From positions 1 to 64,000 of the forward strand of contig NZ_AVPU01000008.1 of NCBI RefSeq assembly GCF_000768355.1: 64,000 bases of DNA, in the 5' to 3' direction. This document shows, in pieces, positions 1-6,918 of this stretch; positions within the stretch are counted from its first letter, which is position 1, and every line of letters begins with the position of its first letter. Source of the stretch: Lysobacter daejeonensis GH1-9 (GTDB lineage Bacteria; Pseudomonadota; Gammaproteobacteria; Xanthomonadales; Xanthomonadaceae). A model generated the notes under the pieces. That model did not search any database, was not told the DNA's origin, and worked only from the letters and a program-made list of their open reading frames with translations. Position numbers and translations under genes: made by a program.

Positions 1-1547
1 CGGTTGCCACCAGGGCGCCCGCCCGGCTTGCCGCCCGGATGTCCCCCCGGCTTGCCGCCGGGACGGTTGCCGCGCGGGCGATCGCCGTACGGGTTGAAGC
101 CACCCGGATTGGCGTGGTCCGACGGGAAGCTCGGCGCATTACCCGGATGGCCATAGGGCTTGGCGGCGCGTTGCGGCCGGCCCTGCGACTGGCCGCCACC
201 GGGGCCACGACGCTCGCCGCCGAAGCCGCCTTGTCCCTCGCCACCGTAGCCGCCGTCGGCACCACCGCGACCGCCAGCGCCACTGCGTCCACCGGGGCCG
301 CTGCGCGCGCCGCCGGGCTTGCCAGGCTTGTTGCCCCACGGCTTGCCCGGGCCGCGCTGCTCGGGGTTGCGGTGGCCGCTAGGACCGGTATCCACGCCCT
401 CGGGCACGTACCACGTACGGAACGCGGCGGGACTGCCCTCGGGCAGCTTCGGACCCTTTTCCTTGCGCTGCTTGAACGGCTTGTGCGACGCCTTGGCCGC
501 CATTTCGCCACTGACGGTCAGGCCGCCGTGGGGCTTCTTGCCACCGCGACCGCCGCGACGGTCGTCGCGCACGTGGTCGAAACGGCGCAGTTCACGACCC
601 TCATCGGCGGTGTTGTGGCCGCCCACATAGCCGTGGGTGCGCTCGCCGCCGAAGTGGATGGTCGACTTGGCCGCCTTGCGCTGGCCGATCACCGGCTGCA
701 GCGTCAGGGCCGAAGGCGTCCCATCTTCGAGGCCGAGCTTGGTGCGCAGGGCTTCGACGCGATCGGCCGGCAGCTCCTGCGACTGGCCACGCAGCAGCGG
801 CTGCGGCAGGGTCACGTCACCGTAGCGGATGCGCTTCAGGCGGCTCACCTGGCAGCCCTGAGACTCCCACAGGCGGCGCACTTCGCGGTTGCGGCCTTCC
901 TTCACCACCACGCGGAACCAGTCGTGCGAGTCGGTGCCACCAATGGCCTCGATCTCGTCGAACTTGGCCGGGCCGTCGTCCAGGGCCACGCCGCGACGCA
1001 GGCGGTCGACGATGTTTTCCGGCACGTTCTCCATGCCTTCCGGCGCGCGCACGCGGCAGACGTACTCGCGCTCGACTTCGAACGACGGGTGCATCAGCGC
1101 GTTGGCCAGCTCGCCGTCGGTGGTGAGCAGCAGCAGGCCGGTGGTGTTGATGTCGAGGCGGCCGATGGCGATCCAGCGCGCTCCCTTCAGCGCGGGCAGG
1201 GCCTCGAACACGGTGGGGCGACCCTCGGGGTCTTCACGCGTGGTCACTTCGCCTTCGGGCTTGTTGTACATCAGCACGCGCGACGGATCGGTCAGCGCGC
1301 TGGCGACGAACTGACGTCCGTCGATCTCGATCTTGTCGCCGCTGGTGATGCTCTGGCCCACCTGCGCGGTCTCGCCATTGACCTTGATCAGGCCGTCGGC
1401 GATGCGTTGCTCCAGTGCGCGGCGCGAGCCAAGGCCGGCCTGCGCCAGCACCTTGTGCAGGCGTTCTTCGAGCTTGGGGGCGGCGGTCTCAGCCGAGGCT
1501 TCGGTGCCGCGCTTGAGCGTGAGCTTGCGGCTCTTCTCTTCAGTCAT
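1..1547 (-). CDS. rluB: 23S rRNA pseudouridine synthase RluB-like, C-terminus cut by window edge
   Basis: RluB/RsuA-family enzyme, expected to convert a uridine in 23S rRNA (helix 80 region in E. coli) to pseudouridine. At least 515 residues are visible. The N-terminal S4 RNA-binding part has the pattern LAQAGLGSRRALEQRI, and the catalytic motif GRLDINTTGLLLLT contains the expected Asp. Catalytic sequence ends near residue 280. After it comes a very long basic tail rich in Gly, Arg, Lys and Pro (GGKPGGHPGGKPGG-type repeats) that still continues at the edge, so the protein is about twice the family's usual size. The ATG overlaps the end of scpB by 8 bp, indicating translational coupling. The family is certain; which uridine is modified is inferred from homology. 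Confidence 0.93.
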   Translation of the reverse strand, partial: MTEEKSRKLTLKRGTEASAETAAPKLEERLHKVLAQAGLGSRRALEQRIADGLIKVNGETAQVGQSITSGDKIEIDGRQFVASALTDPSRVLMYNKPEGEVTTREDPEGRPTVFEALPALKGARWIAIGRLDINTTGLLLLTTDGELANALMHPSFEVEREYVCRVRAPEGMENVPENIVDRLRRGVALDDGPAKFDEIEAIGGTDSHDWFRVVVKEGRNREVRRLWESQGCQVSRLKRIRYGDVTLPQPLLRGQSQELPADRVEALRTKLGLEDGTPSALTLQPVIGQRKAAKSTIHFGGERTHGYVGGHNTADEGRELRRFDHVRDDRRGGRGGKKPHGGLTVSGEMAAKASHKPFKQRKEKGPKLPEGSPAAFRTWYVPEGVDTGPSGHRNPEQRGPGKPWGNKPGKPGGARSGPGGRSGAGGRGGADGGYGGEGQGGFGGERRGPGGGQSQGRPQRAAKPYGHPGNAPSFPSDHANPGGFNPYGDRPRGNRPGGKPGGHPGGKPGGRPGGN

Positions 1548-2439
1548 TTTTCATTTGCTCCGGCTCGTCCTCGTCAGAGGCGGCCTGTACTTCGGGAACG
1601 GTCGTCGTCGCGACGGCGTTGTCTTGCTCGTGATCGTTCTCGTCCGCCGCGCGCTCGCCCGGCGCGGCTTCGGGGGTGCCCATGGGGGCGGTGTCTTGCG
1701 GGGTGTTGCTGTCGCTGGCGTCCTGGTCGAGGCCTCCGTCGGCATCCTCCAAGTCGGCAGCAGTGGAATTAATGGCGTCGGTTGCGTCGATGTCGTCCTG
1801 CGCGCCTTCCTGGTTCTCGACGGGCGCCGTGTCATCGCCCTCGTTGTCGCCCTTGCCGATGGCGGCCGTGGGTAGCGGTGCGTCACCCAATGCCAGCTGC
1901 GGCTCCAGCTCGCCGATATCCTTGATTTCCGACAGCGGCGGCAGCTCGTCCAGCCGCTTCAGGCCAAAGTAATCGAGGAAGGTCCTGGTGGTGCCGAACA
2001 ACGCCGGCTTTCCCGGTACGTCGCGGTGGCCCACCACGCGGATCCACTCCCGTTCTTCCAACGCCTGGATGATGTTGCTGCTGACCGCCACGCCGCGGAT
2101 CTGCTCGATCTCGCCGCGGGTGATCGGCTGCCGGTAGGCGATCAGGGCCAAGGTTTCCAGCGTCGCGCGGGTGTACTTGGTCTTGCGCTCGGTCCACATC
2201 CGCGCCACCCACGGGTGCACGTCGGCCTTGACCTGGTAGCGGAAGCCGGAAGCCAGCTCGACCAGCTCCACGCCGCGCTCGGCGCAGCCTTCCTGCAGGG
2301 TCTGGATCGCCTGCGCGATGCTGCCGCTCGGCGGCGGCTGGTCCTCGGGGAACAGCGTCTGCAACTGCGCCAGCGGCAGCGGCTGGTTGGCGGCCAGCAG
2401 GGCTGCTTCCACGATGCGGGTGATGAGGTGTTGGTCCAT
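1540..2439 (-). CDS. scpB: Segregation and condensation protein ScpB
   Basis: Winged-helix (kite) subunit of the Smc-ScpA-ScpB condensin; an ScpB dimer clamps ScpA and helps chromosome compaction. 299 residues from an ATG that begins MDQHLITRIVEAALLAA, the normal ScpB start; longer upstream readings are out of family. The conserved stretch ALIAYRQPITRGEIEQIRGV is present. From about residue 185 the protein carries a roughly 115-residue acidic, low-complexity tail (many Asp, Glu, Ala, Thr) that is absent from short ScpB proteins and probably disordered. The gene lies 40 bp after scpA and overlaps rluB by 8 bp, so the three form an operon. Confidence 0.95.
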   Translation of the reverse strand: MDQHLITRIVEAALLAANQPLPLAQLQTLFPEDQPPPSGSIAQAIQTLQEGCAERGVELVELASGFRYQVKADVHPWVARMWTERKTKYTRATLETLALIAYRQPITRGEIEQIRGVAVSSNIIQALEEREWIRVVGHRDVPGKPALFGTTRTFLDYFGLKRLDELPPLSEIKDIGELEPQLALGDAPLPTAAIGKGDNEGDDTAPVENQEGAQDDIDATDAINSTAADLEDADGGLDQDASDSNTPQDTAPMGTPEAAPGERAADENDHEQDNAVATTTVPEVQAASDEDEPEQMKND

Positions 2440-2479
2440 TCGCTCGTTTGCTATGGGGCGAGGTGGGCGGGTGCCCGAC

Positions 2480-3436
2480 TCAGTTGTCCGGATCGTTGGC
2501 GGCCGGCTCGTCGTCGAACTCGCTGGACAGTTCCAGCGCATCCGGCGCGTCCTGGCCGATCACCAGCGACTTCACGTAGATCGGTTGCAGCGGTGCTTCC
2601 TGCACGATCTCCACCATCTGTTCCTTGGCCAGCGTCAGCATGCCGAGGAAGGTCACCACCACCCCGAGCTTGCCTTCCTCGGCGGTGAACAGCGACTCGA
2701 AACGATGGAAAGCGCCATCGCCCAACCGCTCCAGCAGCTCGGCCATGCGCTGGCGGACGCTGAGCGCATCGCGCTTGATCGCGTGTTGGGTGAACAACTC
2801 GGCGCGCTTGAGCACGTCGTGCAGGGCCAGCAGCATCTCCTTCAGGTCCACCGGCGGCGGCAGCTTCACCGCTGCACGGTCCGGCACGAAGGCCTGCGCC
2901 GGCGTGGTATCGCGATCCTGGCGGGGCAGGGCGTCGATGTCCTCGGCGGCCTTCTTGAAACGCTCGTACTCCTGCAGGCGACGGACCAGCTCGGCGCGCG
3001 GATCGTCCTCCTCGCCTTCCTCGGTGGCCGCACGTGGCAGCAGCATCCGCGACTTGATCTCGGCCAGCATGGCGGCCATGACCAGGTAGTCGGCGGCCAG
3101 CTCGAAGCGCATCTCGTGCATGGCCTGGATGTAGTCGACGTACTGGCGGGTGATGTCCGCCACCGGGATGTCGAGGATGTCCAGGTTCTGCCGGCGGATC
3201 AGGTACAGCAGCAGGTCCAGCGGGCCCTCGAAGGCCTCCAGGATGACCTCCAGCGCGTCCGGCGGGATGTACAGATCCTGCGGGATCTGCAGCACGGGTT
3301 GGCCATGCACCACCGCCAGCGGCATTTCCTGCTGCTGGGGGGCGCTGGTCTGGGCCGCCGGGGCGGCTACCGCTGGGGGCGTCTCAGCGTCCTGCCCGGG
3401 GGCGTCGGTCGCATCTGGCGCGTTTTCGTTGGTCAT
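2480..3436 (-). CDS. scpA: Segregation and condensation protein ScpA
   Basis: Kleisin subunit of bacterial condensin, bridging Smc heads and binding ScpB. 318 residues. The family core begins at LEAFEGPLDLLLYLIRRQNL and continues with ITRQYVDYI and AADYLVMAAMLAEIKSRMLLP, all diagnostic. The start chosen is the ATG before TNENAPDATDAPGQ. It adds a disordered 50-residue Ala/Pro/Gln-rich N-terminus and has no strong Shine-Dalgarno sequence, so an internal ATG (MPLAVVHGQP) is possible. First gene of the scpA-scpB-rluB operon; its partner smc lies 6.5 kb away on the opposite strand. Confidence 0.94.
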   Translation of the reverse strand: MTNENAPDATDAPGQDAETPPAVAAPAAQTSAPQQQEMPLAVVHGQPVLQIPQDLYIPPDALEVILEAFEGPLDLLLYLIRRQNLDILDIPVADITRQYVDYIQAMHEMRFELAADYLVMAAMLAEIKSRMLLPRAATEEGEEDDPRAELVRRLQEYERFKKAAEDIDALPRQDRDTTPAQAFVPDRAAVKLPPPVDLKEMLLALHDVLKRAELFTQHAIKRDALSVRQRMAELLERLGDGAFHRFESLFTAEEGKLGVVVTFLGMLTLAKEQMVEIVQEAPLQPIYVKSLVIGQDAPDALELSSEFDDEPAANDPDN

Positions 3437-3820
3437 CAAGAGCGGGCCCCCTCGGGCCTGCGGCACTGCCAATGCATCGGAGTGGCGACCGGATCGGCCA
3501 CCTGGGAAGGTGCTACGGACAGCAGAACGTCTTTGCCAAGGGCCCGACGGGTCCGGCTCGCGCGCCATCAGCAAGGCGGGCAACAGTCAGGAAGGCGTTG
3601 GGCATGGGCCGGGAACGGGGCGAACCGTGGTGGGGCACGGGTTTCGCGGGGGGCTGGCGCCGGAACCGCGAGCATCGCCGCCTGACGGCCTCAGGCGATT
3701 GCGACCAAGGGTACGGTGTTGGGGGTGGCGCTGTCCAGTCGGGCGGTTGGCGTGTGGCTGACTACAATTCAGCCTGGGCCCGCACGCGGCGGGCAACTTA
3801 CGAACGAGGAGCCAGGCCGC
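3437..3820. other. Intergenic region between divergent scpA and yciI
   Basis: 384 bp without a convincing gene; open frames here lack family resemblance and a ribosome-binding site. It should hold the divergent promoters of the scpA operon and of yciI. A 7-bp perfect stem-loop (CGCCTGA/TCAGGCG) lies at 3679-3697. A TACAAT -10-like hexamer at 3763-3768 lies 52 bp before the yciI start, without a clear -35. Confidence 0.5.
3763..3768 (+). promoter_or_regulatory. Candidate -10 box for yciI-bolA
   Basis: TACAAT matches the sigma70 -10 consensus in 5 of 6 positions and is preceded by TGAC. No good -35 hexamer is found at 16-18 bp, so this is only a candidate. Confidence 0.3.
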
Positions 3821-4120
3821 ATGTGGTACGTAATCGAAGGATATGATGGCGAAGACGTGCTGGCGCGCCGCCTGGCGGCCAGGCCCGATCACGTGGCGCG
3901 GCTGACGGCCTTGCGCGACACCGGCCGCCTGTTGCTGGCCGGCCCCTGTCCCACCATCGACGCCGAGGACCCGGGCCCGGCGGGGTTCACCGGCAGCTTG
4001 ATCGTGGCCGAGTTTGAGTCGCTGGAAGCCGCCCGCGAGTGGGCGGACGCCGACCCGTACGTCGCTGCGGGGGTGTACACGCGAGTGGACGTGCGGCCGT
4101 TTCGCAAGGTGCTGCCGTGA
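3821..4120 (+). CDS. yciI: YciI family protein
   Basis: 99-residue YciI-like (dimeric alpha/beta barrel) protein beginning [28 protein letters not shown]. The internal patterns [16 protein letters not shown] and [17 protein letters not shown] are typical of the family, including the conserved His (DHVARL) and Asp (ADPYV). The biochemical role of most YciI proteins is unsettled. The ATG has a GAGGAG ribosome-binding site 9 bp upstream. It overlaps bolA by 4 bp (GTGA), so the pair is translationally coupled, an arrangement common in Xanthomonadaceae. Confidence 0.9.
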   Translation: MWYVIEGYDGEDVLARRLAARPDHVARLTALRDTGRLLLAGPCPTIDAEDPGPAGFTGSLIVAEFESLEAAREWADADPYVAAGVYTRVDVRPFRKVLP

Positions 4121-4410
4121 CCGCCGGGCCGCTGCCCCGTGAGGCGAAGGTGGCGGCGATCCGTGCGGCCATCGAGGCGGCCCTGCAGCCCGTGTCATTG
4201 GTCGTGGAGGATGAGAGCCACCTGCATGCCGGTCATGCCGGCGCGCGGGATGGGCGAGGGCACTTCCGGGTGGAGGTGGTCAGTGCGGCGTTTGAAGGCA
4301 TGGGCTCGATTGCGCGGCATCGGGCGGTGTATGCGGCAGTCGGTGACTTGATGGTCACTGATATTCATGCGTTGGCGATTGTGGCCAAGGTGCCCGGAGA
4401 GGGTGGGTAG
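4117..4410 (+). CDS. bolA: BolA family protein
   Basis: 97-residue BolA/IbaG-type protein. BolA proteins work with monothiol glutaredoxins in iron-sulfur cluster handling and can affect transcription and morphology. The family patterns are clear: the [10 protein letters not shown] loop with His, [13 protein letters not shown], and [19 protein letters not shown] at the C-terminus. It starts with GTG at 4117 inside the yciI stop (GTGA overlap); no ATG in frame gives a full domain. Confidence 0.92.
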   Translation: MTAGPLPREAKVAAIRAAIEAALQPVSLVVEDESHLHAGHAGARDGRGHFRVEVVSAAFEGMGSIARHRAVYAAVGDLMVTDIHALAIVAKVPGEGG

Positions 4411-4482
4411 GCCCTTAACGGGCTTTGGGTGGCGCGGAACCCCACTCGCAGCTCAATACTGCTGCATGGCAAGACGCGTTTG

Positions 4483-5433
4483 TCAAAGCTTGGGATCTGA
4501 CTGGTCAGGCGACCACTGCCAAAAGGTCGCGCCGTAGCTGCTGTCCGCGACCTCCGGGAACACATCGCCCTGCTTGAAGTGACTGCGGCTACTTGGCTTG
4601 GCGGGGGTAAGCCAGTAGCCGGATCGCGGCGCAAGCTTTCCGGCCGGAACGCGCGTGGGCATTATGTTGATGGGGCCGAGCCCTGCCTCCAGCGGGACAG
4701 TCTCTCCCGTTACGCGTTCGACGAGCACCCAATGTGTTGGCGCTTGCCCCACGTTCTGCATACGGACAGGGTCGTACCCTACGTTGGCCTCGTCCGCAGG
4801 CTCGCCTGCAATCAGGAACTGGGCGCAACTGTCGTCGATCTCGGGCAGGTAAATGCCGGTGCGGGGCACCCGCTCGCCGCTCATGACGGTGACCTCTGGG
4901 TTCAATCGGTACTTGGGCCAAGCGCCGACTACGGGAAGAGGGCCGCGTGAATCCGGGTCGTAGCGGGAGCTCAGTGTGCCGGAAAGCCAATACGCACCGG
5001 CAGTGCGCCAGATTGGGTCTGCATATCTGCCCGCCCTATACAGCAATTCGGAGTACTTATCGCTAGCGCCAGGCTCTACTTCGTCGAACCACGCATCGGA
5101 GAATTCGCGTTGGCCACGGATGTCGCCATTGATTCCGCCCTGGAAACCTTGATAACAGCTCCAGTCGCTGTGCGATCGCTTTATGTAGCCGTCGTACAAA
5201 TAGGCCAACGTATCTTGAAAGTTCGGCAGCACGCGTTCGCCCCACACGATGTCAGGTTGTTCTGGAAGCGGTCGGCTTCGGTAATCGAGCGGAAGGTCAT
5301 TCATGAAGCGGGCGAGGTAATCCGCGACATACTTGACCACGTCTTCCCATGCGTCGCGCGCCAGGCCGTAGTACTCCAAAGAGCTATAGCGCTCAAGGAG
5401 GAATATTTCTTGAGGGATAAGGGGCGTTGGCAT
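4483..5433 (-). CDS. Putative Imm71/Imm72-like immunity protein of the T6SS island
   Basis: 316-residue cytoplasmic protein without signal peptide or membrane helix. The central motif GIYLPEIDDSCAQFLIAG (about residues 193-210) followed by WVLVERVTGET resembles the Imm71/Imm72 immunity families of polymorphic-toxin systems; I recognise the pattern, but the assignment needs an HMM test. The gene lies 6 bp after the putative toxin gene, the standard effector-immunity order, and is last in the vgrG cluster. Codon use is visibly less GC-biased than in neighbours such as bolA and smc, a sign of horizontal transfer. It presumably binds and neutralises the toxin encoded just upstream. Confidence 0.7.
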   Translation of the reverse strand: MPTPLIPQEIFLLERYSSLEYYGLARDAWEDVVKYVADYLARFMNDLPLDYRSRPLPEQPDIVWGERVLPNFQDTLAYLYDGYIKRSHSDWSCYQGFQGGINGDIRGQREFSDAWFDEVEPGASDKYSELLYRAGRYADPIWRTAGAYWLSGTLSSRYDPDSRGPLPVVGAWPKYRLNPEVTVMSGERVPRTGIYLPEIDDSCAQFLIAGEPADEANVGYDPVRMQNVGQAPTHWVLVERVTGETVPLEAGLGPINIMPTRVPAGKLAPRSGYWLTPAKPSSRSHFKQGDVFPEVADSSYGATFWQWSPDQSDPKL

Positions 5434-5439
5434 GGCGTG

Positions 5440-6918
5440 TCACATCTCTTGCTTGATCGGCGCGTTGCGCTTGTCGATGTTGTTGGTCAGCTTTGGCAGC
5501 CCTAGGAACTGGTCGCTCTCGCCCACGAAGTCGGTATAGCCCCAGCCCGTCGGCTGGCGCTTGCCAATGTACTCGGGCAGCACTTGCCCAGGATCAAGCA
5601 CGATCTGGCTGCCGCCGCCTTCCAGTACGTAATCGGTCCCCTTCATTGACTGGGTCGCCGCGGCGCCTTCCCAAACGCGCAGTCCCTCGCCGGGCGGCAC
5701 GGTGTAGGTGACGTACTCGCCGTTGCGATTCCAGTGTCGCCATACGGCGAAGTAGCGGCGCCAGTCATCGCGGTTCTTCAGCTTTCGAAACTCCGATTCA
5801 CGCATCCAGCAGATGCTGTTGTCGGCTGAGCTGGGATCCACCACCCGGTAGAGTCTTTCGCCCGGTGGAATGACTACAGGACGGGCGTCGTGGAAGGAGC
5901 TATACGCGCTTCTGGTGGCCTTGTTTGCGGAGGTATCGCTGATGTCTGGCCAAGAAATTCTACGTGGCGAATCGTCTAGCGGGGCGTAAGCGAGCCTCCT
6001 TGTCTTGTCCACCCAGGCTGGCCTGTTCAAGTCGAACTCGACGCGGTCCTGCGCCAGAGTAGGACGCACGTACTTGTGCGGATTGACCGCGTCAACGTTG
6101 GCTCGGTAAAGCACGTCCGCCTCGATGTCCAGGCGGCGCGCCAGCTTGTTGAGCCAGTGGGTCACTGGTGCGAGGAGCATGCCAATCCGGTTGTTCAACT
6201 GTCGCCGGATCGATACGACGGTCTCGAGGAGTCGGCCAGCGCGCGTCGCCATCGCCGTCGTACCCCACCGCCGGATCAGGTCGACGAAGTAGCGCAATGC
6301 GTCGAGGACCTTGTCGAAGGCGCGCCCAAGCTCGCCAACCGAGAGTTGGCTGGCCACTTCGCGGACCTTGCCTGCCAGCCACTTGTAAGGGCTGAGGATG
6401 CGGTTGGCCCGTAGGGCAGCCTTCACCGCAGGCGTTTGCAGGTATTGGTTGAGCTTGCCGATGCCTGCTTCGACGAAGGGCCGACTGGCGTTCCAGAAGT
6501 CGGCATCCAGCGCTGCCCTGCCGGCCCGGTGCACGGACTTTCGCCCGTAGGCGAACAGGATCTTGCAACCGCCCTTGGCCAGCGAGCCCAGAACCGGGAA
6601 GAGGCCAATCAAGGTAAGGATGAGCCCGATCCAAGCCCACTTGTTCGATGTGTCTTGATCAATCTTTCGGCAGTTGGCAACAACGTCGCGCACGTCGCAG
6701 ATCTGATCCACGAATGGGATCATCGATATGACCGTGCCAGTGATTACCTGCGCGGTGCTCTGGTCCTCGGCGAAATCGCCTTGGATGACTTCCCAGATCC
6801 ATTCCGCGGCGGCCGAAAGCTTCTTTCCTCCACTTTCGACCCAGTCGCCAGGGGCTGGGGTGACCCACGCCAGTGCGTTTTCCAGTTCGTCCCATTCCAT
6901 GAGGTTGTCCTTAACCAA
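5440..6918 (-). CDS. Putative T6SS effector (polymorphic toxin)
   Basis: 492 residues. Residues 54-86 (GTVISMIPFVDQICDVRDVV) resemble the hydrophobic pre-toxin segments of Rhs/PAAR-type toxins, where an IPxxDxxxDxRD pattern recurs. Residues 94-122 form a strongly hydrophobic helix, and 140-280 are mostly helical and basic. The C-terminal 140 residues look like a separate toxin domain: LYRVVDP (355-361), YVTYTVPPGEGLRVWEG (402-418) and LEGGGSQIVLDP (432-443). The Arg-strand/Tyr-Thr-strand/Glu pattern weakly recalls ADP-ribosyltransferase-type toxins, but I cannot assign the fold. The start overlaps the vgrG stop by 8 bp and the putative immunity gene follows at 6 bp; role as VgrG-delivered cargo is inferred from that context. 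Confidence 0.7.
   Translation of the reverse strand: MVKDNLMEWDELENALAWVTPAPGDWVESGGKKLSAAAEWIWEVIQGDFAEDQSTAQVITGTVISMIPFVDQICDVRDVVANCRKIDQDTSNKWAWIGLILTLIGLFPVLGSLAKGGCKILFAYGRKSVHRAGRAALDADFWNASRPFVEAGIGKLNQYLQTPAVKAALRANRILSPYKWLAGKVREVASQLSVGELGRAFDKVLDALRYFVDLIRRWGTTAMATRAGRLLETVVSIRRQLNNRIGMLLAPVTHWLNKLARRLDIEADVLYRANVDAVNPHKYVRPTLAQDRVEFDLNRPAWVDKTRRLAYAPLDDSPRRISWPDISDTSANKATRSAYSSFHDARPVVIPPGERLYRVVDPSSADNSICWMRESEFRKLKNRDDWRRYFAVWRHWNRNGEYVTYTVPPGEGLRVWEGAAATQSMKGTDYVLEGGGSQIVLDPGQVLPEYIGKRQPTGWGYTDFVGESDQFLGLPKLTNNIDKRNAPIKQEM

Noticed and set aside
39-1772. A 577-codon plus-strand frame over rluB and scpB
   Set aside because: Antisense shadow; the minus strand carries clear RluB and ScpB motifs with proper starts and overlaps.
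3437-3820. A small plus-strand gene at 3472-3846
   Set aside because: It overlaps yciI, lacks a ribosome-binding site and has no recognisable protein pattern.
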